Assembly (NCBI GenBank): GCA_947652605.1
Contig: OX393581.1
Span: 53,033,924 to 53,097,923 of the forward strand
Length of the DNA stretch: 64,000 nt
DNA from: Elmis aenea
Taxonomy: Eukaryota > Arthropoda > Insecta > Coleoptera > Elmidae
Direction of reading: 5' to 3'
Shown: positions 37,421 to 49,075 of the stretch, piece by piece
Position numbering within the stretch: position 1 is the stretch's first letter
Layout of the letters: the number at the start of each line of letters is the position of its first letter
Notes under the pieces: model-generated
Database searches by the model: none
The model's input: the letters and a program-made list of their open reading frames with translations, nothing else
Told to the model about the DNA's origin: nothing
Translations under genes and position numbers: made by a program

Positions 37421-40400
37421 TGTTTAATACTTATTTATTCTTTGTTCCCTGTATTTATAATTTTGTTCTGTTAAGCCAATTCTTTAACTCTTAATTGTTT
37501 TTGGGGTCTCTACAGTGGCCAAAATGAAATAAAATAGACCATTTTGGATCAAATAGTAGTCTCATTTTTGATAGTATTAGTTTGTTTTTAAAATGCTGAC
37601 GAATGTTATTACCAGAGTCGTAATTCGAAGGACGTTTTTCTAGCAAATGATTTTGGTACTTAAGCAAACACTTCGTTATGTAACTGTAATAGACCGATGC
37701 TGTGTTGTACAATAACAAAGGTGTTGTTTATAAAAAGGAAGGCCGTGAGAAAACATGACACGTGTACAGGAAGTGCTTTGCAAGTAACCCACGTAAATCC
37801 GTCAAACGGCTTTCTCTTCAGCTGGATTTAAAACAAACATCCACTCTAATCATCGTCTGCAATGGTTTGAAAATGTTGTCTACAAAATTTAAATGCAACA
37901 GGCTCTAACGAGCAACGATAACGGCACTGGAGTACCGATACGTTTTGTAAATATACAAAGAAATTCAATCCAACAGTTATTGATCACATTTTGTTCACCG
38001 ATGCGCTTTTGTTGTCTACTTGAATACGTCAATAAACAGATTATGCGTGTGTGAATCGCAAAAACAACTAAACCAGAACATTAAATAACATACCTACCCT
38101 TCATACCAAGTTATTTTTTTGTTCAAAATCAGCATCGTTTGCCATTTTCATCACAGAATTCAATTAAAAAAACGTTCAAAATTTTGACCAATTTTTTAAA
38201 ATGAGTCAAGGAAAACTTTTGTATTTTCCTCGTTGAAATATTACTTAATTATTTAGGTAAACTCGTGTTGTAAATTTGGTCATTGACTTAAAAATTGACG
38301 AACGTTTTTTGATGGTTTTAAAACGTAATTTAAAGATATAAAAAACTTGATCTCTCATTGTTGACCTGGAACACAATTCGATCTCGTGGAAACACTTGTC
38401 TGTCATTACGAGTTTTCTGTCTGTACCACGGAAGACAGGATTTACGAGCTCTGTTTAAGCAACGTAGTTATCGGAAGACACTACAAAGAAACTAAACATT
38501 TTAAGGAACTCAAAGTAAGGCTTGATTCAAAAAGTATTGGGTTGGCCAAGAAGTAATTAAATTTTTTTTAATAAATGGCGTTACATACTTTGAAATGTCA
38601 CTAACTTTATTTTAGGCAAAGAAAATTTGAGTGCTCTTCGTATATTTCATAAAAATAAAGAAAATTTTTAATTTTCTCTAAATAAAAATTGGGCAATACC
38701 TTTCAAATCAAGTCTCACATGTTTTGCGCCAGTAGCATAATCAAACTTCAACTTTACTCATTTTTAATAAATTCCACGAGACCGTTCTGTTCCGAAACAT
38801 TCGAAAGGGGCGCAGTTTCGCGAAAGTTTTCGCCTTTACCACTAAAAACTTAAACATCTGTATAAAACGATGCCGTCTTAGCAGGATGTTCGTGATTTCC
38901 ATTTAAATAGCGTGTTGGTTCCGTCCGTTTCTTGCGGACAGTAAAAGGAAATAGCCGTTTGAATTTGTTGCTTTTCCAAATTCACCGTCTTTACAACTCT
39001 CCGGGAGTACTAATTATAGTTTTGGCATGAAAGGTTACGGTCTATGTAGCAGTTATAGCAGATTTTACATAGAAATTGCACATTACACTTAAAACGTGCT
39101 TTAATTTTGCAAAAGTGTAATACGCCAACGTCTGCTGGTACGAATGACTCTTTGAAATATCGCGTTATCTTTATTAAGTGGCCCAGTATTTTATTTTATT
39201 AAAATTTGCTGTGTATTTAATAATAAAATTGTATTTAATCGATTAAATTGCTTCCTATTATTTTATAATAGTTATAAATTAAAACCTTACATTAAAATGT
39301 TAATTTAATTTAATTTATAATGTCATCTTAGTAAACTATTAAATATAAATAAATGTGGCTTAAAGCTAATGATTTTCTTTCACTGCAAACTGAAAAAGTA
39401 TTACAAAATACACTTTTATACTTCGCCTGCCAGATATCTTGGTAAATTCAATCCTTAACTTTCAACTTTTAAACCGTCTTAAGCTTAGTTAATCCAGACC
39501 TATCAAATTTTAAAGCATCATGATGTAATTTAACCCCTAAATGTTAACCCAACAACATTTTGACTTAATTGGCATTTTTAAGAGACTTGTAAAAAACTGC
39601 CTTTGATTGTTAACGAACAACTGTAAAATATCCCAATCAAAACAGGGCTTTTTTCTACATTTACTTTCTTAATGTAAATGTTTCTTTAAAATGTAAACCC
39701 CAATAGTGTTTATAACAGTACAATCTTGCCTTTAAGACCAATAAGCAGTTTAATTCTAGCCTAAATTAATAATGTTCAAGGTTTATCCAATAGTAGTCCA
39801 TAGTTTGCCAACATATAAGTACACTAATTATTAACGTGCACACTACCACACAGTCTCTGGGCACGGATGGACTTCAGCAGAAACAATCACATAATTAGAT
39901 GTGAAATATTTATTCAGTACTTTACTTTATCCCCCCGAGGTAGATAATAATAAAAACGTATGTGCTAATTAAAGAAAGGTACCTTTGGATGGCAAAGAAT
40001 AGACGCAATACTTTATTATTATTACCTAACCTTATCATCGATTAATTTTATGTGTAAATATAAAACGAAGACATACACACAAAAAAGAAACAGACGCACA
40101 AAAAGTATCGATTAATTTTATGTGTAAATATAAAAAGAAGAAAAAAACGTTTATTAAACGGTTGTATTAATAAAAAGTTTTGTTGCAATTGAGTTAGTTA
40201 GGTAACGTATTTATTTTGTAATGCACCTTAACACCTTCGGGTCAATAAGGCTATGATTACAAATAATAATAATTAAAAAAAAGAAAGTATAAGGTTTAGT
40301 TTACAAGCTTATCTGTTCTTTTTTAATATTTGAGTAGGAAATTTCGTGATATTTAGGCCAAAATATAAATTTTTTGACTATCGTGTTCGTTGAAATCCTA

Positions 40401-42046
40401 GCACGCTATCAGATGAAGTGTAATATTACTAATTTGGTTATTTAGATTTTAATTCTGGATAACCTGGTTGATGTAGGTGTTTAAGGTCTGTAATTTTTAC
40501 TTATCAAGCGTTATTTAAAAGGTTAAAACCGCGTTCTTTTATCTTTATTGTACTGCTGAGTTCATTAATTTTAATTACCCTAAATACCTTATAAAAGCAG
40601 GACTCATGTTGAGTAGACATCTTATCCTGCATTTCTATATTAAATGGGTATGTTTTAGTTTTTTTAGATACTTGAATGATATAAAGAATAGTAGAGATTA
40701 TCTCTTCAACATCGAATAACGTAGATATCATAACAGTGTCATACTATACGCTTTGACTTTATGTGACATCGTTAGATCCTAATATCACTCTGTTTTTTTA
40801 CTACTATAGGATTTTATCGTCTCAATGCAAAACTAAATAAAAGATTGTTATATTACTATAATTGGATATTACGTTTACAGACGAACACGGCAGCAAAAGT
40901 TTTTTTTTTTTTTGTATTTATATTTACGAGTGTACACCTTCCCAGACAAATTTGTAATATTTATACAAACACCTTAAATTAAACAGGCTGCCTCTTTCTT
41001 TATGTATGCTGTGCTGCAACAGTTTGATTCATTTGTAATTATTGCAGTGAATGAATGCTTAAGTTGTTTTTTTGTTCATTTAATTAACAAAAATAACTTA
41101 AATTACAAAACACCTATATTTTTGTATGAGGGATTTTTTCTTGTTCTACTTCTTGTTTTTACTTATTTGTTGGTTTCTTGCTGTTGATTTCCTAACATCT
41201 CTACAAAGCCTTTTTCTTGCTTTCACTTAGTTGTTAGTCTTCTACTATTTATTTTTCTAGTTCTCTTTCACGCTGCTCTCAGACTTTTAACTGTTCGTCC
41301 CTTGCTTTTAATTTTCTCTACTTCTTTGTTGCATTGCTGTTTTTTTTTTTTAGTTTTTCTGCCTGTGCTTGAAGAAATTTCATTATTTCTCACACGGCAT
41401 TTTATTCCTCAACTTCTTCATTTCTTTCTATTTTTGTTTTGTCTATTACTTTCTGCAACAATTTAATCTCAGTGAATAGTTTTTTTTTCTTGCCTACAGA
41501 TCGGTTGAAATATTAAACACATAAAAGATCTTGCATATTTTTTCATAACTAAAAATTGTTACTAGATATTCGTTAGTTGACATTTTTATCAATACCTAGT
41601 CGTTATAAACAGTTTCTTTTTTTTAATGAGCTCGTTTTTTCGTTCTTATACCTTTATGAGTTTTACTTCTTTTATATCTATTTTCACCACCATTTATTTG
41701 ATAGCTTTTATTCATTGGATTACAAAATTTTGGTTGTTAGTACTACATTATATCATTTGCATGAAATACATTTGCTTGTGTACAATGTTCTTAATGTCTG
41801 GATATATAGGCAATAACGTATATAATTTATTTATTGGCGGAATTACAACTAAATACATGATTTATATAAAAACCTTATAAAGGTTAATCTACTTGTTAAC
41901 ACACGTGAATACCATTGTGTAGACCTGTAGTTTCTGTCTATCTATTTATACAGTTCTTTTTGTTTCACATTTTTAATTGCTTCTATAAGTTTGTCTGAAT
42001 CAAAATTTTTTTAAAGATGGCTGATCATAGTTAAGTGATTTTTTAC
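37421..42046. other. AT-rich DNA without recognisable genes
   Basis: Long T-rich runs (for example 40898-40914 and 41340-41352) and one 34 bp direct repeat. Open frames at 41577-41880 are phenylalanine/tyrosine-rich products of T-rich sequence. Confidence 0.45.
40037..40140 (+). repeat. Direct repeat, 34 bp, 70 bp apart
   Basis: ATCGATTAATTTTATGTGTA and the bases after it occur at 40037 and 40107 with one difference across 34 bases. The spacer is A-rich with ACACAC-like runs. Confidence 0.6.
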
Positions 42047-42566
42047 AAAGGCAGGAGAAGGGATGATGCTAATTTTATTGCAGTGGAAAAGTATGATTCC
42101 TTAATTTTTGTAATATCACATTTCAACTATCAAATAGACTTACTACTTTGTTTTTTAAAATAATATAAGTACTGCAGCTTAGAGGTTGGAATTCGTGTTG
42201 TATAAATTTTAATGCGGGATTATGTTTCTTGATGGCATGTAATAAAGTGAAGCTACACTATATTAATCTATTGTTTGCAGCTCCAAAGCGTTGCAAAAAC
42301 ATATATCTTACTGATTCGCGTATTATTTATGAAGAGATTAAATCGTTAAACAAAAAAGGTGTTCTAAAACATGACAAGTATGACGATAAGAGAAGCCCGT
42401 AGGTAAAAAGCCACCCTTCTCTGTGATTAATTTAGTTTCCAAAGGTTTTTCCGACGGTTCTTTGTACACACGATATTCATAATGCTGCCTAATTATGCAG
42501 TCCATAATTCAAAAACTTGAACAGCAGAATACTCTATCAAAGGAAGATGTATGCGATTTATATAAG
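42047..42566 (+). pseudogene. Possible caspase-like relic (p20/p10 fragments)
   Basis: Three plus-strand pieces in order resemble a caspase. (1) 42047-42121 reads DDANFIAVEKYDSLIFVISH, like the strand leading to the catalytic His of the S-H-G motif. (2) 42281-42399, after the acceptor-like TTGTTTGCAG, reads CKNIYLTDSRIIYEEIKSLN, like the I-x-x-T-D-x-x-x-x-x-x-E-I segment. (3) 42399-42566 reads GKKPPFSVINLVSKGF then DGSLYT and IIQKLEQQNTLSKEDV, like the start of the small subunit with its G-S-W-(F/Y) motif. A stop at 42400, a frame change there and a stop at 42480 break it, and no Q-A-C-x-G cysteine motif is visible. Part 3 ends at a good donor (AAG then GTAATT at 42567). Assignment is by eye and tentative; a chance resemblance or a broken intron-containing gene remain possible. 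Confidence 0.28.
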
Positions 42567-44789
42567 GTAATTCTTTAATTTTTAATGAGGTTGAGATATC
42601 CATTCTTTGAACGTAGGCACAGACGACACGCAAAGACTTAACGGGATGTTTGATTAAGAGTATTTAATGCCAAATGATCGGTTATATTAAATTATGAGAT
42701 ACTTCAAAGAACACTTAATGTGATTAGATGTATTTGTACTGCGAAATACAAAGTTAAATGTAAATTATTTTAGAAAATTTACGTTACTTTGCTTATCAAA
42801 GAAAACTTAATTTGATGGGGAGTTGGTTTTGGGTTGCGCCCAATTTCATATCTAGCTCTGATTTTGTTAGGAGGATACAGGTTGTGACAAAATTTGGATA
42901 GAATCCTCCATTATTTATTTTATTATTTTGTTTTATTAAATACTTTTTAAAACTTGAATCCTTAGGAATCAAGAGAGGAAAACTTTGAGTTTTTGATTTT
43001 TTATGCAGAACTACATTGATAAGCAACTAGGCCGAATTGAAAACTCACAATGTTTGTAATTTAGGCCGTAAAATTCTATGGAGTTTGAGTTTTTATTGAT
43101 TATGAATTTTAAAAGAGCAAACCATAGATATTCATCATGAAATTTTAGTTCCCATTAATTCTTTTGTTTAAAAAATACCATACTGATGTTTTCACTACCA
43201 ACATTAATGTGTCAGGTCAATATAACTATAATGTCGGTTAGCACATTTGCATAAAAAACTGTTTTTATAGCTACAATAAAAATAAAAAAGCTCTCTACTT
43301 TACTGCAATAATTTCAGCCCATTGTTAACAGGTTTTCCAGCAATTTAGTTATTATATATTGATATTGTAGTCAATAGGTCATTAAACCTGGATGAACAAA
43401 TTGCAGATACATAATTTTAGTTATATAAAAAGGTCGTTTAAAAGCTTTGGTCGTCAACAACAGCCAGTCTTTTTTGCGAAGTGTATACAAATATTTAATA
43501 TGTGTTTACTTTATTCGATAAATGCTATAAAATTTTGGTGAATGGATTCGATTTATCATTATGCTGTTGTTTGTAATTGAACAATCAGCTGTTCGCCGTA
43601 AATAATGTTATTATTGTGGCTCAAAATAAATAGAGTCAAACATAACAGAACACAGTGATAAATAATATTATCTGTAATAAGTACATCACAAACTTTGTAA
43701 ATGTGATTGTTTTTATTTATAACGTTAGGTCAGGTTAATTTAATCTTTATTCATACTATAACAACATAAACAAGATTAAAAATCAAACATACGCTATTTA
43801 TGTAGCAATTTTTAAACATAATATTAAAGGAAGAAGTATTAATATACAAGAAACAACTTTAGGCTAATGTAAAATAATTTGTAAAAATTACGTTATAAAT
43901 AAAAACAATCACTTTACAAACAAAGTTTGCTTGTATGCGGCGAAAAATTGTGGTGGCGAAGAATTGCGTAGGCGAAGAATTGTGGGCGCAGAATGTTCCT
44001 AGACCCATCTCTTGATGTTTTTCATCAAATTTATTTCTACTCTCATGAATATGCATTTTCGTTGCCATATGTTATTTGAATAAGAGGTTGGTTTACATGT
44101 AGAAGCTCAGAATCTATTTAAACATATATGAATACAGCATTTATACACAGTATTAATATAGCTACAAAGTAATTTCAAACAATTGTTTCATTTACGTTTT
44201 ATAAGAATAATATAATTTTTAAGACTGCCTCATGGCTTTCGAAGTAAACAGTCGAACGCTTCGGAATTTTCGTGAAGTTTTCTTTTGTCATGTCGCAAGA
44301 CCTAGATCAGGCCGTAGTTCATACAGCACTTATCTCATGTAAGAGTGTTTTAGTTAAATAAAGTTTCGTTTACCGGATCGAAAGGATAAACTAAAAGTTA
44401 TATTTTAGTAAGCCCGTTAGCGTAAAGAATGTGAAAAGTTATAACCGTTGGGTATTGGTAACAACGCCCCTTAAGGGACAGGGGATCGATTTTTATACCG
44501 TTGACTCAATCTAGAAATCCGGCAATGAAGTTGGGCTTGTTTTGGTTTCAACAACACGACGCACTAATATCTCCCACGGGGATTAGCTGTCGTGAAGACC
44601 CGAACCAAACTGGGGACAAGCCTATTAGAAATCTCCTTTCGAGCACCAAGCAAACGCACTTCACTACTTTTCAAAATAGGAACTCGATTTAATAAATATG
44701 TTTTATGAAATAGGATAAGGCAGTGATAAAAACACCATCAATTTTATATCTTGGCTTGAATCATGGACCAACTTGCACAATTTATAAAC
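42567..44789. other. No further gene established
   Basis: After the donor at 42567, an acceptor-like TTTGAACGTAG ending at 42616 could begin 16 more open codons. A minus frame at 43026-42796 (76 aa) has a protein-like look but no support. The rest is AT-rich and holds the 43687-44006 repeat. Confidence 0.35.
43687..44006 (+). repeat. Dispersed repeat copy 2 with inverted arm
   Basis: The part 43889-44006 matches 15001-15165, including the GGCGAAGAATTG units. In addition, 43687-43728 is the reverse complement of its beginning (CACAAACTTTGTAAATGTGA), giving ~40 bp inverted arms about 160 bp apart. This may be the real terminal inverted repeat of a small non-autonomous element. Confidence 0.6.
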
Positions 44790-45400
44790 GTTATTTGTAA
44801 ATGCTTAAAAATTGATTTAAATAATATATACATAGATTGATGCACAAACTCGTAGCGTTTTTAGTGAATTTAAATTTTATCTGTTTTAATAAACATGTAT
44901 ACATTCTCCTGCAATATTTACTTCCAACGTTCTGGCTGTTTTTCGATTCCACACCTATGAGTTGTTTCGAGATGAATAAGTCGTTTAGCCAATTTTGAAG
45001 AGCAGTTATTAGAAGAGTTTCCTTAGAGATGGTTGTATAGAGAGTGGAAAAGATGAAAATCGAATGGACCATAATCAGGTTAATAGGGCAGATGTGGAAT
45101 AAACTCTCAACCAGGCTCTTGAGTAGCTCCTCTTGTAATGTTAGCAGTATATGGACGGGCATTATCATGTTGCAAAATCACTTGATGCCATCTTCTGAGC
45201 TGTTTTTTTTGGAATTGCAGCCTCAAGATAATAGAGCTGTTGGTAATAAATCTCAGAAGTGATAGTTACATTCCTCGGAAGATATTTACAGTAGATGACG
45301 CCTTCTTTGTCCTACCAGATGCACAACATTACCTATTGTGGATGGACTCCAACTTTTGCTTGTTCGCTAGGACTCGGTTATTCTTTGTGTCCAAGATTGT
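44790..45400 (-). pseudogene. Mariner transposase relic
   Basis: Minus-strand fragments in different frames recover a mariner transposase in the right order: a KVGVHP/VMLCVWW-like block near 45340, GVIYCKYLPRNVTITSEIYY (about 45305-45245), LQHDNARP (second catalytic aspartate, near 45170), EELLKSLV, and ALQNWLNDLFISK near the C-terminus. Stops and at least two frame changes break it. The region between HDNARP and the C-terminal helix no longer shows the third aspartate motif (SDYHLF is replaced by HSIFIF). I did not find terminal repeats. Confidence 0.75.
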
Positions 45401-45509
45401 CGAGTATTTCTACAAGAGACAACAGATAACATTGCTATAGATGAACAAATGAGAGTCTGGAAACTGATCCAGCATATCTATAAATAATGCTTTGACAAAA
45501 CTGAGCGAA

Positions 45510-46428
45510 CTCCGTCTTTTGCGGGGTTCTCGTTTTTCGCGCTTTTCCCCGAGACCATTGAAGATAATTTCGAAAACTTTGCACAGCCCTACTCGTAAAG
45601 GGTGCGTGCATCGGAAAATAACGGATTTCGTTTTTTTTTCTAACACAGTTCCTTGGGCAACGCGATCGCAAGTATGGCCATTTTAAAGGACCATTTTCGG
45701 ATGGCCGTGGACGATGTTAAAATTGTTTAAATAGCGTTTTCTGCACGTCATCGAATGCGCCCATCTTTTAACAACATGTTTAGCACCAGATCACATTTCT
45801 CAGACAAAAAATAACGGAGTTATGAATTTTTTCGTGGACTGAGATGTTTTATTTTTTCGAGCGATCTCGTTCATTTGTGGGGTTCGCGTTTTTGGCGCTT
45901 TTCTCTGAGACCGTTGAAGATAATTTCAAAAACTTTGCACAGCCCCACTCGCAAAGGATGCGTGCATCGGAAAATAATGGATTTTGAATTTTTTATAATA
46001 CGATCCCATAGCCAACGCGATCGCAAGTACGACCGTTTTAAAGGACCATTTCGGACGGCTGTGGACGATGTCAAATTTTTTTAAATAGCGCTTTCCACAC
46101 GTCATCGGATGCGTCTGTGTCTTGGCAACATTTTGAGCACCGGATTAAGTTTTTCAGACAAAAAATAACGGAATTATGAACTGGTTGGTGGATCGAGATG
46201 TTCTTCTTTTCCAAGCGAACGTGTTTATTTGCGGAGTTCCCGCTTTTCGCGCTTTTCTCTGAGACCGTTAAAGATAATTTCAAAAACTTTGCACAGCCCA
46301 ACTCGCAAAGGATGCGTGCGCCGGAAAATAACGGATTTTGATTTTTTCCTAACACGGTCCCATAGCCAACGCGATCGCAAGTATGACCATTTTCGGACGG
46401 CCGTAGATGATATTAAATTTTTTGTGGT
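45510..46428 (+). repeat. Tandem array, ~355 bp unit, about 2.6 copies
   Basis: The block beginning GAGACC(A/G)TT recurs at 45551, 45907 and 46261, giving periods of 356 and 354. Units share AAGATAATTTC(G/A)AAAACTTT, AACGCGATCGCAAGTA and CGCGCTTTTC-type blocks; the third unit stops at about 46428. In each unit one plus-strand frame encodes almost the same peptide (RPLKIISKTLHSPTRKGCV), though it breaks between units. Satellite-like DNA or a piece of an unknown repeat; the peptide conservation may follow simply from DNA similarity. Confidence 0.8.
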
Positions 46429-47104
46429 AAAGAGAAATTTTGTGTACGTTTGTTACGGTTTGCTTCAACTTATTTGAAAAATAACAGCTTTTATTATAAA
46501 AGAACGAATTAGAAAAACCTGCACACATAAAACCATTTCTTAGCGAGTGGCGTAATATGCTTTAAACAGTAAATATCTGTGGTGCCAACACCTAAATCCA
46601 TTATTGCCTTATTTTGGCCCGAACGCTATCGGCAATATCTAAAAAACAATAAACGACCAAAATTGTTATCAGCGCCAAAATTAGAATTCGTTGAGACCAT
46701 ACTGCCGATAAATTCTATTTTGTACTAACTGTTAGCACTTGAACATAACTCATTCCGGGTCAGGTTTTGTACAAGTATTCATACCACAGTCGTTTAATCG
46801 CAACGTGTATTCGGGTTTGGTTAATTTCCGTCGATATAGATAAAAGCGGGCATAGCGAAATGGAGAATTATGAATGGTCTGCGGTGTGTATTGCAATCAA
46901 CAAATTAAAGTTCCTGTTTCAGGCCGTACTTCAACGTGAAATGTTTTTAGTTCGATCGCTTCGTCTATTGTTCTACGAAATCTAAACGGCGCATCTTCAA
47001 ATTGAAATGCCTCTCAACCTTTTTAAGTACTTTATCAACAATAAGGCCTATAGAAACATTTAAAAGTTACCTCTATTTTACAAGTTTGCACTTCTCTAAT
47101 CTAA

Positions 47105-47345
47105 TCAAACCTTTTGGGAATCTTTATTATTTTTCAAATCTAGACAAAGTTGTACCCCTATAGTTATTACAAACCTTGTTTTCTCCTTTTTTATGCAGAG
47201 GTAAGATTACACTCACTTCCCAGTCTTTGGGTATCCTTTCTACGTCCCAATTTTTATAAAATAATTTGACTAATAATTTTATTCCATTGTTGTCAAAGTT
47301 CTTTACCATTTCCGTTGTTATTCCATCATGCCAAGCCGCATATTG
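47105..47345 (-). pseudogene. RTE-like reverse transcriptase N-terminal fragment
   Basis: The minus strand reads AAWHDGITTEMVKNFDNNGI, then LFYKNWDVERIPKDWEVSVI and LPLHKKGENKVCNNYRGTTL. This is the start of a non-LTR reverse transcriptase domain: the P-x-x-W-x-x-x-x-I-x-P-L-x-K-K-G block and the N-Y-R-G-I-T-L block of RT motif 1-2a. It ends abruptly at the S of the T-L-L-S motif. Probably the same family as the motif A and palm fragments elsewhere in the window. Confidence 0.75.
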
Positions 47346-47703
47346 GCAATAACCATACTGTAATTGGGTTGAAAGAAACCAATTTAAAAACTATAACGTA
47401 AAGGTTTTTCATAGTTTAAAATTTCTTTACTAAAATTTAGCTGTAATGACGGAAATTCATAAGACCTTAAGAAATAATGTACCTAAACTTAAACACATTT
47501 TACAGCGCTTAAGCTTCAAATGCTGGCATTAAAATTCGCTTGTCTTGTTATTTTTTTGTTGCGCTCGTAACATGGCCAAGCGTTTTAATTGATTTTCGAT
47601 TTCCTTTTGTACGTGATTACGCACCGCAACTTTAAACCTCAGTTTTTCAGGAAGGGTGGACCCAAAATAGCGTCGTCATGGCAAGGAGCTTGATTCATAG
47701 CCT

Positions 47704-47966
47704 CATTTAATTAACGAGTTGTTCCCGTGTCGCGGAATATCGACTCCCGCCCATCCTAATATCGGTACTCTATTACGGTTTCGATTTTTCATTAGGCGGG
47801 CGCTATCATAAGTACTACTAGGGCACTCGAGTTGTTTGGCAATCAGAAGCGCGGCTTCAGCGTATTCTAATGCGGCGAGGACAAACAAACGATCTGCGTA
47901 TCTTTGTGCTCCAACGTTCAAGGGTCGAAAACGATTATAAAATATCTCTCTGTCCGGCAAAAGCTA
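47704..47966 (-). CDS. Possible coding segment, unknown product
   Basis: The minus strand is open for 87 codons to a TGA at about 47704, and its base composition is balanced, unlike the AT-rich surroundings. It reads LLPDREIFYNRFRPLNVGAQ, RYADRLFVLAALEYAEAALL and continues to NNSLIK. Immediately upstream is TCCCCTTAATAG, an acceptor-like end. There is no ATG at the start, so it would be a terminal exon. No family recognised; a GC-richer non-coding element is equally possible. Confidence 0.22.
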
Positions 47967-47991
47967 TTAAGGGGAATTGATGATAAGTAAA

Positions 47992-48156
47992 TACTACTTG
48001 TGTAGGTATAATTTGCTACCTCCATTTGACGCTAAAATATTTTGCGCTGTCAACACTGGCGGGTCCACACAATGTGGACAGTCTTCCAGCAAAAACTGCC
48101 CTAATTCTGCTTGTATTGGTGTATGCAAATGTCTTTGGCCGAATAAAAGTTCGGTT
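47992..48156 (-). other. Second open minus-strand segment in the same GC-richer patch
   Basis: The minus strand is open for about 53 codons without a start: TELLFGQRHLHTPIQAELGQ, FLLEDCPHCVDPPVLTAQNI, then a stop after LYLHK. It contains a C-P-H-C pair. It precedes the open segment at 47966-47704 in the same orientation, but the gap holds only a 34-55 nt potential intron whose phase does not fit, so I do not join them. Confidence 0.2.
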
Positions 48157-48325
48157 AATTAGCATGTGTTTGTTGGTTTGTTAGATTACAGCCTTTTCTT
48201 TGGGTTACACAAGGGAATGGAATATGCTATATATCTCAGTAAATACTCACTTTAGGGAAAAATGTTTTGAATAAAAGTTGTTTGATACTTAGTTTTCCAC
48301 CACAATCAATTTTTTTTTTTCGAAT

Positions 48326-48725
48326 AACAAGACAAGATACCCCTGTATTATACTCATGTGATAAATTTTTTTTTTCTCTTTTCAATGACGGGTTCACCTT
48401 AAAAATTATGTTTATGCTAAGAGGCCGGAGAATATCAAAAATTCAAAAGATTGTAATAGAGAAGAGATGAGGTCTATTACACCTCAAATGGTTGGGAATG
48501 TTATTAACGGATTTAAAAACCGAGTTTATCATTGCCAAACTGTAAATGGTTCACAGTTTGAACACTTATTGTTGATTTTCGATATTTGAGAGTATTTTTT
48601 GCGTTTTTCTCAAAAAGTTGCTTAAGTAAGGGTATTCTTAAGTTTTGCATCATTGAAAAGGAAAAAAATTCTCTATCATATGAGTATAATATCTTAGTAT
48701 CTATTCTATAGTATCTTGTCATTAA
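48326..48725. repeat. Imperfect inverted repeat, ~75 bp arms
   Basis: The left arm (48326-48398: ACAAGA, then ATTATACTCATGTGATA, then TTTTCAATGA) is matched in reverse complement by 48645-48725 (ATTATACTCATATGATAGA, then TTTTCAATGATG). The ~250 bp between has no recognised gene. Possibly a small non-autonomous element. Confidence 0.45.
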
Positions 48726-48946
48726 AAAAAATTTATTGTTTCATTGCGCTTTTGTTAAACGAAAAAATAATAATTTTGTCTTATGGTGGAAACTAAGTAC
48801 CAAACAAATTTTATTCAAAACATTTTTCCCTAATCATCACTCACGTAAAAAAGTTAAACTGTATGGAAAACCGTTGTATATGTTCTACTATCTTTTGGTA
48901 AAGTCTACTCTACACTGTAGTAATACTGTACGAATTTTTGTTTCAG

Positions 48947-49075
48947 GAAATTATCACTGCCTGTTTTCGTATTCTGAGCCTCGTATAATTCTGATATTTG
49001 ACTGCATGGAGTCCATTGCTGGTCGTTTGGAGAAAGTTCAACAACCCTACTGGTTATTTATTATAAAATATTCAG
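48947..49075 (+). CDS. Candidate internal coding exon of an unknown host gene
   Basis: This 129 nt segment is open throughout in one frame. It is preceded by a strong acceptor (CGAATTTTTGTTTCAG, ending 48946) and followed by a strong donor (TTCAG then GTATGT, from 49076). Two bases complete a split codon, 42 codons follow, and one base is left over, so both bordering introns would be phase 1 and the exon could be skipped in frame. The peptide runs NYHCLFSYSEPRIILIFDCM, ESIAGRLEKVQQP, YWLFIIKYS, a mixed hydrophobic/charged sequence with no motif I recognise. The same frame stays open upstream to 48736, unusual for such AT-rich DNA. A possible short upstream intron (GTAAAG at 48896) gives a consistent phase but soon meets a stop. 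Function not assigned; host gene exon versus chance is the main doubt. Confidence 0.45.

Noticed and set aside
41577..41880. Overlapping frames rich in F and Y
   Set aside because: Low-complexity T-rich DNA gives such peptides by chance.
45435..46355. Several 64-94 codon frames on both strands in the tandem array
   Set aside because: They repeat with the 355 bp period and stop at unit junctions, so they follow from the DNA repeat rather than separate genes.
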